Source of the DNA: Prolixibacteraceae bacterium
GTDB taxonomy: Bacteria > Bacteroidota > Bacteroidia > Bacteroidales > Prolixibacteraceae
DNA: 21,516 bases
NCBI GenBank assembly: GCA_014380255.1
Contig: JACMKG010000056.1
Span: forward strand, 1 to 21,516
Direction of reading: 5' to 3'
The notes beneath the pieces were generated by a model. That model saw only the letters and a program-made list of their open reading frames with translations. It was not told the DNA's origin and made no database searches. The translations under genes and the position numbers were made by a program. Positions 8,405 through 15,166 of the stretch are shown here, piece by piece. Numbering within the stretch: the first letter of the stretch is position 1; each line of letters starts with the position of its first letter.

Positions 8405-8782
8405 ATGATTGCAGAAAAAAGATTAAGCAAGGCATGCTTTTATTATCAAACATTCATGGAAAGTGTCTATGGCAGCTATGTGCGACAGAAGCCCGATTTG
8501 CAGGCATCGGGCATGCGGAATTTAATTATGGCTGAAAAAGAGATATCAGAGACTTATGAATCAGTTGCTCGCTTTGAAGAACTGCTTTACGGGATTAAAA
8601 AGCATATTAAAGAGGCCATAAACCACTACATGGCTACACCCAATATATCCAAAGAACTCATCGATGTATTAAAGGAAACAAAGGCCCAGGTGAGTTGGGC
8701 GGTCAGCTCAGAGGAACTGATACTAATTATATTTAAAATAATGGATTTGAGAATTCTTACACCACTTTCCATGAAAGGATAA
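8405..8782 (+). CDS. Small predicted-helical protein, array copy 3, unknown family
   Basis: This 125-residue member of the tandem family keeps C11-F12-Y13-Y14, F17, E19, Y22-G23, F57-E58 and AVSSEEL (99-105) in the same positions as copies 1 and 4. It is the most diverged intact copy, especially in its C-terminus (KIMDLRILTPLSMKG instead of KTIDLTVSVP...MK). The shared QKPDLQASGMRNL segment ties it to the broken copy 2 just upstream, from which it is separated by 139 bp of AT-rich DNA. No signal peptide or membrane segment is visible, and no clear promoter was found in the upstream gap. Function is unknown. Confidence 0.75.
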   Translation: MIAEKRLSKACFYYQTFMESVYGSYVRQKPDLQASGMRNLIMAEKEISETYESVARFEELLYGIKKHIKEAINHYMATPNISKELIDVLKETKAQVSWAVSSEELILIIFKIMDLRILTPLSMKG

Positions 8783-9268
8783 AGAACCTGGGAAAAGAAA
8801 TGATTGATTACAAAGTTATTCTATAATACATCAAGCCAGGATCCGTGAAATTTAATTTGAAACTTAATACTACTTGGCTTTTTGTCGTCGCTTACGATAA
8901 GTTTAATGTTACCCAAGCCAAGGTTCAAGGTTTTTAAATTGGATAGGTTTCAAACAATCAAGCGATTTTATTAAAACTTGCTTTTTCTGTAATTATTTGC
9001 TGCACCAAATTAATTCTATTTCCATTCACTGATCGTATTGCAGCGGCGCTTTCCATTTATTTTCGAGCAACAAAAACAATACAGTACTAATTTATTTATC
9101 TGAATATAAATAAATTAAAATTTGTTTTATATAATTATTACATTATCTTTGACATATTACCCTAAAGGAAAACCTTTTTGATGTCTCTATTTTAGTACCC
9201 ACTATACTTCAATTCATCCATCGATAAATTCTCTTTTAAGTTTTTAATTAAAACTAAATAGAATATGT
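8783..9268. other. AT-rich intergenic gap between array copies 3 and 4
   Basis: This 486 bp stretch carries no supported coding frame. Its only readable feature is the promoter at 9121-9151, described separately. Confidence 0.6.
9121..9151 (+). promoter_or_regulatory. Bacteroidota-type promoter for array copy 4
   Basis: TTTG (9121-9124), a 19-base spacer and TATCTTTG (9144-9151) match the Bacteroidota primary-sigma consensus (-33 TTTG, -7 TAnnTTTG). The spacing is identical to that of the tRNA promoter at 11002-11032. The inferred leader before the ATG at 9269 is about 110 bases. Confidence 0.6.
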
Positions 9269-9664
9269 ATGATTGAAGAAAAAAGAATGAGCAAGGCTTG
9301 CTTTTATTATGAAATGTTCATGGAAAGGGCGTATGGCATGTATGAGCCAAACGTTCCGGGCTACCATGCCTGTATAATGAGAAACCTGATTACTGCCGAG
9401 AAAGGGAAAATCGTTTCCATAGAAATAGTGACTCACTTTGAAAAGCAGCTTACGGAAATTAAAAAGGACATGGAAGATGCCTTGGACAGTTACTTGGCTA
9501 AACCTAATTTTCCAAAGGAAATCATTGATGAATTAAAAAAATACAAAAGTCAGGTGGTTTGGGCCGTATGCTCCGAGGAACTGATGGAAATTGTATTTAA
9601 AACCATTGATTTAACAGTCTCTGTACCCATCAAAATGAAGTTGACCGGCTTTGAATTTTCATAA
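9269..9664 (+). CDS. Small predicted-helical protein, array copy 4, unknown family
   Basis: This 131-residue member of the tandem family is closest to copy 1 (about 60% identity over 124 gapless positions, counted by hand). It shares CFYYEMFMERAYG near the start, FPKEIIDELK around 81-90 and KTIDLTVSVP at 111-120, and adds a short extra tail. It is the only copy with a convincing promoter upstream. A GTATG precedes the start, so the ATG at 9265 is out of frame and 9269 is the sensible start. No domain, signal peptide or membrane segment is recognised. A stable hairpin lies 16 bases after the stop. Function is unknown. Confidence 0.78.
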   Translation: MIEEKRMSKACFYYEMFMERAYGMYEPNVPGYHACIMRNLITAEKGKIVSIEIVTHFEKQLTEIKKDMEDALDSYLAKPNFPKEIIDELKKYKSQVVWAVCSEELMEIVFKTIDLTVSVPIKMKLTGFEFS

Positions 9665-9679
9665 GGGGGCGATCATCTC

Positions 9680-9699
9680 GGCCACGAAGGATCGTGGCC
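9680..9699. other. Hairpin downstream of array copy 4
   Basis: GGCCACG (9680-9686) pairs with CGTGGCC (9693-9699) around a 6-base loop. It follows the copy 4 stop by 16 bases and could end its transcript, but no T-run follows, so it is not a standard intrinsic terminator. Confidence 0.45.
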
Positions 9700-9718
9700 A
9701 CAAGGAGTCCGGTTAATT

Positions 9719-9845
9719 AGGATTTGTAATCCTGATTATTAAACAAGGCATCTTTTCTCCACAGCGATAAATGATCAGTGATGGGTGATTACCTTTTAGA
9801 GATGGGTAGAGATCTTTAGATAATAGAGCGTAATTTCAAATTACG
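9719..9845. repeat. Two short palindromes of dispersed-repeat type
   Basis: AGGATTTGTAATCCT (9719-9733) and CGTAATTTCAAATTACG (9829-9845) are near-perfect palindromes about 110 bp apart. Such paired hairpins look like REP-type elements. I see no transposase gene nearby. Confidence 0.5.
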
Positions 9846-9954
9846 ATCCTCACGGGATTATTCAAAAATAATATGCACAATGAATGAAAATGGCCATCGG
9901 ATTATTTCTTCAACACGTATTGGTTTAAAATCTCTGATATAACAAACACAAGTT

Positions 9955-10045
9955 TAACTATACTGTCGGTTCTATGCACCTTTGAAAAAAACCACAGCAG
10001 CGATCTTTAGCTACCATACTTCCGGTGCTATGCACCTTTTAAAAG
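9955..10045. repeat. Paired GGTGCTATGCACC palindromic repeats, right flank of the array
   Basis: Copies at 9968-9980 (GGTTCTATGCACC, one base changed) and 10024-10036 (exact) are 56 bp apart. Each is preceded by CTA(C/T)(C)ATACT-like sequence and followed by TTT. The unit, period and orientation match the pair at 7071-7157, so the two pairs bracket the small-gene array as direct repeats about 2.9 kb apart. Confidence 0.75.
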
Positions 10046-10242
10046 CCCAGGGAGAGCATCTTCAGCATTCTATTTTCTTACCTCTTTATTCCTTTCAAAA
10101 TTTCCATCCCTGTAACCCCCAACTCCTTCAGCCACATAAAAAATATTCTTGCAAGGGTCCGTTATTCCATTGCTTTGAAAACCCTTAGGGGTGTCTTTTA
10201 TTCGATTAAAATGTGCAGATTCCTCACTTTATAAAGAGGGAT

Positions 10243-10375
10243 TGCCAATCCCTGAACATCCATCTGCCAATCCCTGAACATTGCCATCATTAGTAACCCA
10301 TCTGTAACCCATCTGTAACCTTTCTGTAACCTCAGATACAGAAAGGTTACCAATGAGTTACCAATGGGTATCTAA
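10243..10375. repeat. Short direct repeats and a long imperfect inverted repeat
   Basis: TGCCAATCCCTGAACAT occurs at 10243-10259 and 10265-10281 (22 bp period). Next come tandem TAACCCATCTG-like units (10291 onward), whose reverse complement follows. GTAACCTTTCTGTA (10315-10328) pairs exactly with TACAGAAAGGTTAC (10337-10350) around an 8-base loop, and imperfect pairing extends outward to about 10290 and 10375. The result is a hairpin of roughly 80 bp. Confidence 0.7.
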
Positions 10376-10650
10376 AGCAGATAAAGTTCAGTGAAAGGAG
10401 GAGATTAGAAACCCATCTCAATCAACATCAAAGAAAAAAGAAGGAACACCGATTTTTTGCCGGTCGTTGGAAAGAGCGTTTAGACATTTACCTTCTAAAC
10501 ATTTCATTCAAAAAATGCTTCTGATAGTGGATTCAACTGAGAAGGAAGTTTTTTTGCCTAAAGCCCCAAAAGGGGAAACTTCTGTTTTAATTTTCACCAC
10601 CGCTTTTTAGATTGATCCAAAATCTAAATATTTAGGATTTATTTAAAACA
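10376..10650. other. Intergenic stretch without recognisable genes
   Basis: There is no supported coding frame. A small CCCC-AAAA-GGGG hairpin lies near 10564-10575 and an AAATC...GGATTT palindrome near 10619-10640. Nothing else is recognisable. Confidence 0.45.
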
Positions 10651-10686
10651 AAAAAAGCTGTAGATCAATTGATCTACAGCTTTTTT
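10651..10686. terminator. Perfectly palindromic bidirectional terminator
   Basis: The 36 bp sequence reads AAAAAAGCTGTAGATCAA followed directly by its exact reverse complement. The GCTGTAGATC stem with A6 before and T6 after makes an intrinsic terminator on either strand. It sits 24 bases beyond the 3' end of tRNA-Pro, so its main job is probably to end the tRNA transcript. Confidence 0.85.
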
Positions 10687-10710
10687 ATAATGTTCATCAT
10701 TTCTGATGTG

Positions 10711-10786
10711 TCGGGGTAGTAGGATTCGAACCTACGACCCCCTGGTCCCAAACCAGGTGCGCTAACCGGACTGCGCTATACCCCGA
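10711..10786 (-). tRNA. tRNA-Pro (anticodon TGG)
   Basis: On the minus strand the acceptor arms TCGGGGT and ACCCCGA pair, the anticodon stem-loop reads CCTGG-TTTGGGA-CCAGG (anticodon TGG), and the T-arm contains GGTTCGAATCC. The 76-base gene has no encoded CCA. It lies 26 bp downstream of tRNA-Ser and just before a strong terminator, so the two form a unit. Confidence 0.96.
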
Positions 10787-10811
10787 GTGAACAATAAGCG
10801 GTTATAATAAT

Positions 10812-10901
<90 letters not shown>

Positions 10902-11001
10902 TGGGTATTTGTAACAGAATTATTTCAATTCAGAATTTCAATCTTTAAGCGGTAATCTCTTTCGTTCTTGACCACCCATTCTGCCTTTGTGAATGTGCGT
11001 G

Positions 11002-11032
11002 CAAATATAGAACTTGTTTTTTCTTTAGCAAA
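11002..11032 (-). promoter_or_regulatory. Bacteroidota-type promoter of the tRNA-Ser/tRNA-Pro unit
   Basis: On the minus strand TTTG (11032-11029), a 19-base spacer and TATATTTG (11009-11002) match the -33/-7 consensus of the Bacteroidota primary sigma factor exactly. Transcription would begin about 95 bases before tRNA-Ser. Confidence 0.75.
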
Positions 11033-11601
11033 ACAAAAAGGACAAAAAAGCATAGTTTTTTCAAGTTTTTTTCTGCCTGCAACCCCACTCCATTCAGGCT
11101 CTGCACCTTAACAGGCGAGCTTTTTACGGGGGATGTGATAAAAAGTTTGGGTGTAAAATCAGGTATAAAAAAAGCAAATGAATAAGTATGCTGATTATCA
11201 ATGATCTAATGAATACATGTTATAAAAAATCGTTAATTGGTTAGGTTATTTCAAAAGCATGGATTATCTTTGAAGTAAGAAAACGTTCTATCACATCAGT
11301 CAAAGGATATTATCCGCATTAATTCTGTGTTTGGAAAATTCAACATTTTTAATTGACCCGAGAAAGCTTTTGACTGCTAAAACAGGCCCAGTACCGCTTT
11401 GCGGGAGTAGCTCCGGCTACCGTAGGAAGTTTGATCAGTCAGGCACTCAAATCCTTTTATTTAGGGATTTTTACAATCGAATTAATGCGGATTTTTTATG
11501 CCCTGACGTGAAGGAAGACACGAAGGCAAAAGTAAAAAGTAAAAAGGCAAAAGGGATTGACGATTAGACGATTTACTATTTACTATTTCCGCTATGACCG
11601 A
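11033..11601. other. Intergenic stretch with an inverted repeat and AT-rich periodic repeats
   Basis: No gene is supported. ATCCGCATTAATTC (11312-11325) and GAATTAATGCGGAT (11479-11492) are an exact 14 bp inverted pair. They enclose further small hairpins (CCGCTTTGCGG near 11394-11404, AAATCC...GGATTT near 11449-11470), so 11312-11492 may be one small element. At 11528-11588 a degenerate periodic repeat (AGTAAAA, then GATTGACGATTAGACGATT and TTTACTATTTACTATTT) resembles those at 16245-16377 and 17467-17580. Confidence 0.55.
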
Positions 11602-11696
11602 AGCGTCATCCTGAACTTGTTTCAGGATCTCCTCGCACACCATTAACCAACATCCTTTATTTTACAGGGGGTGCCGAAACAAGTTCGGCATGACGC
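11602..11696. repeat. Palindromic repeat pair (CCTGAA/TTCAGG and GCCGAA/TTCGGC)
   Basis: GCGTCATCCTGAACTTGTTT begins the first arm (11602-11629) and GTGCCGAAACAAGTTCGGCA begins the second (11671-11696). They are inverted relative to each other, share GCGTCAT at their outer ends, and differ by compensated stem changes (CCTGAA/TTCAGG versus GCCGAA/TTCGGC). This is the same family as at 19-95 and 242-367. Confidence 0.75.
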
Positions 11697-11797
11697 TATG
11701 AACGTGATTGTCAGAAACCAGAAGCCATAAGATTTAAATAGTCCCCCAAGTACTCGAGGGTAAGTTGCCGATTAGTCAATTATTTCTAATTCGTGCT

Positions 11798-13381
11798 CTA
11801 AATTCTTTTTATAAGGAAGTATAATAGCAGTATGAGGGACATCAGAGCGCTACTCCGGCCTAGCAAGTTGCCGTGGCGGACAAAGAAGGTGAGCTGATTG
11901 TTAAGGTGCAATGGAGCGCTGATGGCAGCTGCGGTATTGACGGAAGTCTTTTGGATGATTTCACCCCGCTGCCCAATAAAGCCTGAGATACCTGTATTGG
12001 CGCTGCGGGCAATGCTTCGGCGTGTTTCAATAGCCCTAATCCTTGCATAGCCAAAATGCTGGGTAATGCCCTGCGACTCTTTCCACCAGCCATCGTTGGT
12101 AATAATAAACAAAACAGACGCTCCATTCTTCACCGTAAGGGCTACGTAAGGCGCAAAGGCAGATTCAAAGCAAATCACAGAGCCTATCCCCTCCCCTTTT
12201 GTTCCTTTAAAGACGGTAGGCCCGGTTGCCGAGGCAAGGCTTCCGCTGATACCACCGGCCTCGACCACGTAGTTGCCAAGGAAAGAAAAATACTCCTGAA
12301 AAGGCATTTTCTCCACACCGCTTACCAGGATGCTTTTATGCCCCAGCTGCACCTCAGGTGTATGATTAAAGAACAAGGCCGTGTTGTACACCTGGTAGAA
12401 ACCATCCTCATCGTCAGCTCTTGCCGTATAGTCAGGTGCTTCATCCTGCTTAAGATAGCGTTGAGTGATGGCCCCTGCCACCATGGCTGTATGCGGATAC
12501 GTCACTAGTACTGAATCCAGGGGCATTAAGGCTTTATTCTGCCGAAGACTATCATTCTCCCACATAGGAGCCAGAGCAGTCTCAGGGGTCACTACATAGG
12601 ACGTAGAAGGGCTAATAACACTTCGGGCAAGAGAAGCCAGGCGTTGAGTCTGCACCTCGGTACTCATGCCTGAGAACTTATCGGCATAAGGATTCACGTT
12701 GGGTTGCAGCACAGCCACTTCAACGACAGGTCCTTTTTCAGTATAGGTCTGATAGCGATACACAGACCATCCTGCGGGTAATGCCAGGATCACCAGCAGC
12801 CAGACTGCTGGATGAAGGTTGACTGCCGGGCGTATGGATGACCGACTTTTAATAGCTGAATACAAAAGGATGTTTACCACAAGAATCCACAGGGAGCCAC
12901 CAAGCACCCCGGTGAGTTCATACCACTGTATCAGCCAGGGCATGCTGGCAAAGGCGTTGCCCAGCGTGAGCCAGGGCCATTGGATGGTCCAGTAAAAATG
13001 CATGGTTTCAAATGAGAGCCAGAAGACTACCAGGGTAAAGTAAGCCGTATCGGCACCCAGCCGGCGGTGTATGGCATGCATCAACCACCAGATGCAGGCC
13101 ATCAGAAAAGCGTTGATCAGGGCGATAATCAGCATGCCCGACAGGGACACATAAGCTATCCACCAGGTAGACAGGATATTCCAGGTCAGGAAAGTGACCA
13201 GTGAACAGAAAAACAAGAGGTAACCCGGCTGAGCTGTACTGCTTCGTGTTAACATATCTTCCACTGCCAGTAGAGGAATGAAGGCCAGCAGGATGATCCA
13301 TGAGCCAGAAGGCCACATCCATGGCATGCTCAGCAGACAGCCAGAGGCTATGGAGAGCAGCAGTGGTTTCTTCAGGCTCAT
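11798..13381 (-). CDS. lnt: Apolipoprotein N-acyltransferase
   Basis: Lnt adds the third acyl chain to the N-terminal cysteine of diacylated lipoproteins at the periplasmic face of the inner membrane. The 527-residue product has about six membrane segments in residues 5-210, then a nitrilase-type domain (about 220-490) and a last hydrophobic helix. The catalytic triad is visible: E267 in VTPETALAP, K349 in LGHKSILVSGVEKMPF and C404 in SVICFESAF. NDGWW and the TRRSIARSANTGISGF-like segment are also typical of the family. The gene starts 15 bp after the metallophosphatase stop on the same strand, so it is probably the last gene of that cluster. The GVEKMPF loop is the version I associate with Bacteroidota Lnt proteins. 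Confidence 0.95.
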   Translation of the reverse strand: MSLKKPLLLSIASGCLLSMPWMWPSGSWIILLAFIPLLAVEDMLTRSSTAQPGYLLFFCSLVTFLTWNILSTWWIAYVSLSGMLIIALINAFLMACIWWLMHAIHRRLGADTAYFTLVVFWLSFETMHFYWTIQWPWLTLGNAFASMPWLIQWYELTGVLGGSLWILVVNILLYSAIKSRSSIRPAVNLHPAVWLLVILALPAGWSVYRYQTYTEKGPVVEVAVLQPNVNPYADKFSGMSTEVQTQRLASLARSVISPSTSYVVTPETALAPMWENDSLRQNKALMPLDSVLVTYPHTAMVAGAITQRYLKQDEAPDYTARADDEDGFYQVYNTALFFNHTPEVQLGHKSILVSGVEKMPFQEYFSFLGNYVVEAGGISGSLASATGPTVFKGTKGEGIGSVICFESAFAPYVALTVKNGASVLFIITNDGWWKESQGITQHFGYARIRAIETRRSIARSANTGISGFIGQRGEIIQKTSVNTAAAISAPLHLNNQLTFFVRHGNLLGRSSALMSLILLLYFLIKRI

Positions 13382-13396
13382 CGGCTATCAGGACTA

Positions 13397-14311
13397 TTAG
13401 AGGTGATTGACAACGGCAGAGAATGTTTGCTTTTTGCCTCTTTTATCGCATACAAATTCAATGATACCGGCAGCCAGGGTACCCCATCCGGCCTGATTCA
13501 CCAGTACAAGGCGGCCATCGGCATTCTTCAGCTCCAATGGCCTATCGACAAAGCTATGGGTGTGGCCTCCCACGATTAGGTCTGTATAGCGCGTCATGGG
13601 TGCCAACGAAAGATCGCTGATCTTTGAATGCTCATACTTTAAACCAAGGTGCGAGAGCGCAATAACCAGGTCGCACGAGTGTTCTTCTTTAAGCATCCTT
13701 TCCATCTTAAGAGCCGTTGCCGCAGGATCAAGAAACCTGGTATTGCCGAAATTCTGGGTGCCTACCAATCCCTCCAGTTCAATGCCAAGGCCATAGATAC
13801 CTATTTTGATGCCCGCCTTATGAAGGATAAGATGGCTTTTCACCTTTCCCGAGAGGATGGTATCCGAGAAATCGTAGTTACTGGACACCAGGGGGAAAGA
13901 GGCATGCTGAAGGGCAGAAGCGATATCCGGTAGCCCGTTGTCGAATTCATGATTGCCAATGGTTCCGGCATCATAGCCCATCTTGCTCATCAATTTGAGG
14001 ATCAGATCGCCTTTAAAGTAGTTGAAATAAGGAGTCCCCTGGAACATATCCCCTGCATCGAGCAGCAGCATGTTGGGATTTTCGGCTCTTTGGCGGGCAA
14101 CCAGTGAAGCCAGTCTAACCATACCACCACGCCCTGCATATTCAGCATTCGTTTCAGGAAAAGGATCGATGTGGTAATGCATGTCGTTGGTGTGCATTAC
14201 CGTAAGCTTTACCAGCTCGCCAGAAGCAAACAGTTCGGTGGGAAACATGGCCAGCGACAGAGCTCCTGTACTCAGCGCTGATTGTTTTATAAACGTTCTT
14301 CTATTGCTCAT
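13397..14311 (-). CDS. Tat-exported metallophosphatase, catalytic half of a 5'-nucleotidase/UshA-type enzyme
   Basis: This 304-residue periplasmic enzyme probably hydrolyses nucleotides or nucleotide sugars. An N-terminal twin-arginine signal (SNRRTFIKQS, then a hydrophobic stretch ending near FAS) is followed by a calcineurin-type phosphoesterase domain with the metal-binding motifs TNDMH (41-45), GDMFQGTP (87-94), GNHEFDNG (119-126), SHLG (220-223) and GGHTH (248-252). I chose the start at 14311 because GGAGG lies 7 bases upstream of that ATG; an in-frame ATG five codons earlier would put that motif inside the gene. It overlaps the end of the upstream lipoprotein gene by 11 bp. It lacks the C-terminal substrate-binding domain of UshA/CD73-type enzymes, which is encoded by that neighbour. 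Confidence 0.9.
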   Translation of the reverse strand: MSNRRTFIKQSALSTGALSLAMFPTELFASGELVKLTVMHTNDMHYHIDPFPETNAEYAGRGGMVRLASLVARQRAENPNMLLLDAGDMFQGTPYFNYFKGDLILKLMSKMGYDAGTIGNHEFDNGLPDIASALQHASFPLVSSNYDFSDTILSGKVKSHLILHKAGIKIGIYGLGIELEGLVGTQNFGNTRFLDPAATALKMERMLKEEHSCDLVIALSHLGLKYEHSKISDLSLAPMTRYTDLIVGGHTHSFVDRPLELKNADGRLVLVNQAGWGTLAAGIIEFVCDKRGKKQTFSAVVNHL

Positions 14312-15059
14312 TGTAGATCCTCCCATCCTCTTTTACTTCCATCACTCCATTTTCTTTATAACGAACAGTTAAAGCTCTGATCAGTTCATCCCTTATTTTC
14401 ATTCCTGTATTGATTCGCTGCTTTGGGTTCAGGAACATGCTCATCTGGTCGCCCCCGTTGGCTATGTAGTCGCTGGTAACCACCCAGTAGAAAGCCTGCG
14501 GATCGATTGCTTTGCCCTTGATGGTAAGACTACCTACCTTGTCATTGCGGATGCCCATCCGGAAGCCTGCAATCCCTTCACCCCCGCGGGCAGCTATCTT
14601 GGCTGCCATGTCGAGAAAGGCAGAACCACTGATTTCAACCAGCACTATCTCGTTTTCAAAAGGCATCAATTCAAAGATCCGCTGAACGGTGATTTCACCC
14701 TGAGGCAGCGAGGAGCGAAGCCCCCCATAATTAGTATAGGCAGCATCGGGTTGTATGTTAATATTTTGTTTCTGAACGTAAGAAGAGCCATAATCAAGCA
14801 GTATATCAGTCACCAGGTTGGTCAGTTTGCTTTCAGGCTTCCCTTTTACTAAAGGTGAAGGGCTAACGGTTACCAGTGTCGACATATCTTTCTCAATGCT
14901 ATCGCGATAAGGCCTGACTATCGATTCGATGGCTGAGTCGATGGGTGCCACCTGCGGACCAATGGTGACATTTTTTGTATTTACCTCTCGTACAACCAAC
15001 TGCCGGTTGCAGGAAAATAAAAATAAAAGAGCTAAAAAAACGATGGATAAACGATGCAT
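14301..15059 (-). CDS. Lipoprotein with the 5'-nucleotidase C-terminal substrate-binding domain
   Basis: The 252-residue product begins with a lipoprotein signal ending in LFSC (Cys17 would be lipidated). It consists essentially of the 5'-nucleotidase C-terminal domain: NYGGLR (110-115), the GEITVQRIFELMPFENEI segment (121-138), and TSDYIANGGD (195-204), which in UshA-like enzymes help bind the nucleotide. It has no metallophosphatase motifs. Its 3' end overlaps the start of the catalytic-domain gene, so the two halves of a normally single enzyme are separate, translationally coupled proteins, with the binding domain encoded first. Lipidation suggests membrane anchoring of a two-part enzyme, and Lnt at the cluster's end could act on it. 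The pairing is inferred from domain content and overlap. Confidence 0.87.
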   Translation of the reverse strand: MHRLSIVFLALLFLFSCNRQLVVREVNTKNVTIGPQVAPIDSAIESIVRPYRDSIEKDMSTLVTVSPSPLVKGKPESKLTNLVTDILLDYGSSYVQKQNINIQPDAAYTNYGGLRSSLPQGEITVQRIFELMPFENEIVLVEISGSAFLDMAAKIAARGGEGIAGFRMGIRNDKVGSLTIKGKAIDPQAFYWVVTSDYIANGGDQMSMFLNPKQRINTGMKIRDELIRALTVRYKENGVMEVKEDGRIYNEQ

Positions 15060-15166
15060 TGAAGTATATTTAGAATTCTAATTCTGATTATTTAACTATT
15101 GAATTACGCATAAAGATAGAAACAAATCAGGAAACGCATCATTGAACTAGATTAAATAAGTTAGTT

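Noticed and set aside
7323..9664. 23S rRNA intervening-sequence/four-helix-bundle family for the small proteins
   Set aside because: Size and helical character fit, but the typical signature of that family (a VWQ-type start and a SIPSNIAEG-like motif) is absent.
7085..10036. CRISPR array
   Set aside because: Only four short repeats in two pairs about 2.9 kb apart, palindromic and without regular spacers or cas genes.
9982..10188. 68-residue open frame after the array
   Set aside because: It runs through the GGTGCTATGCACC repeat copy and has no protein-like pattern or promoter.
11331..11567. 78-residue open frame before lnt
   Set aside because: It spans the inverted repeat and the AGTAAAA periodic tract. 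Its lysine-rich end is the translation of that tract, and no start signal is visible.
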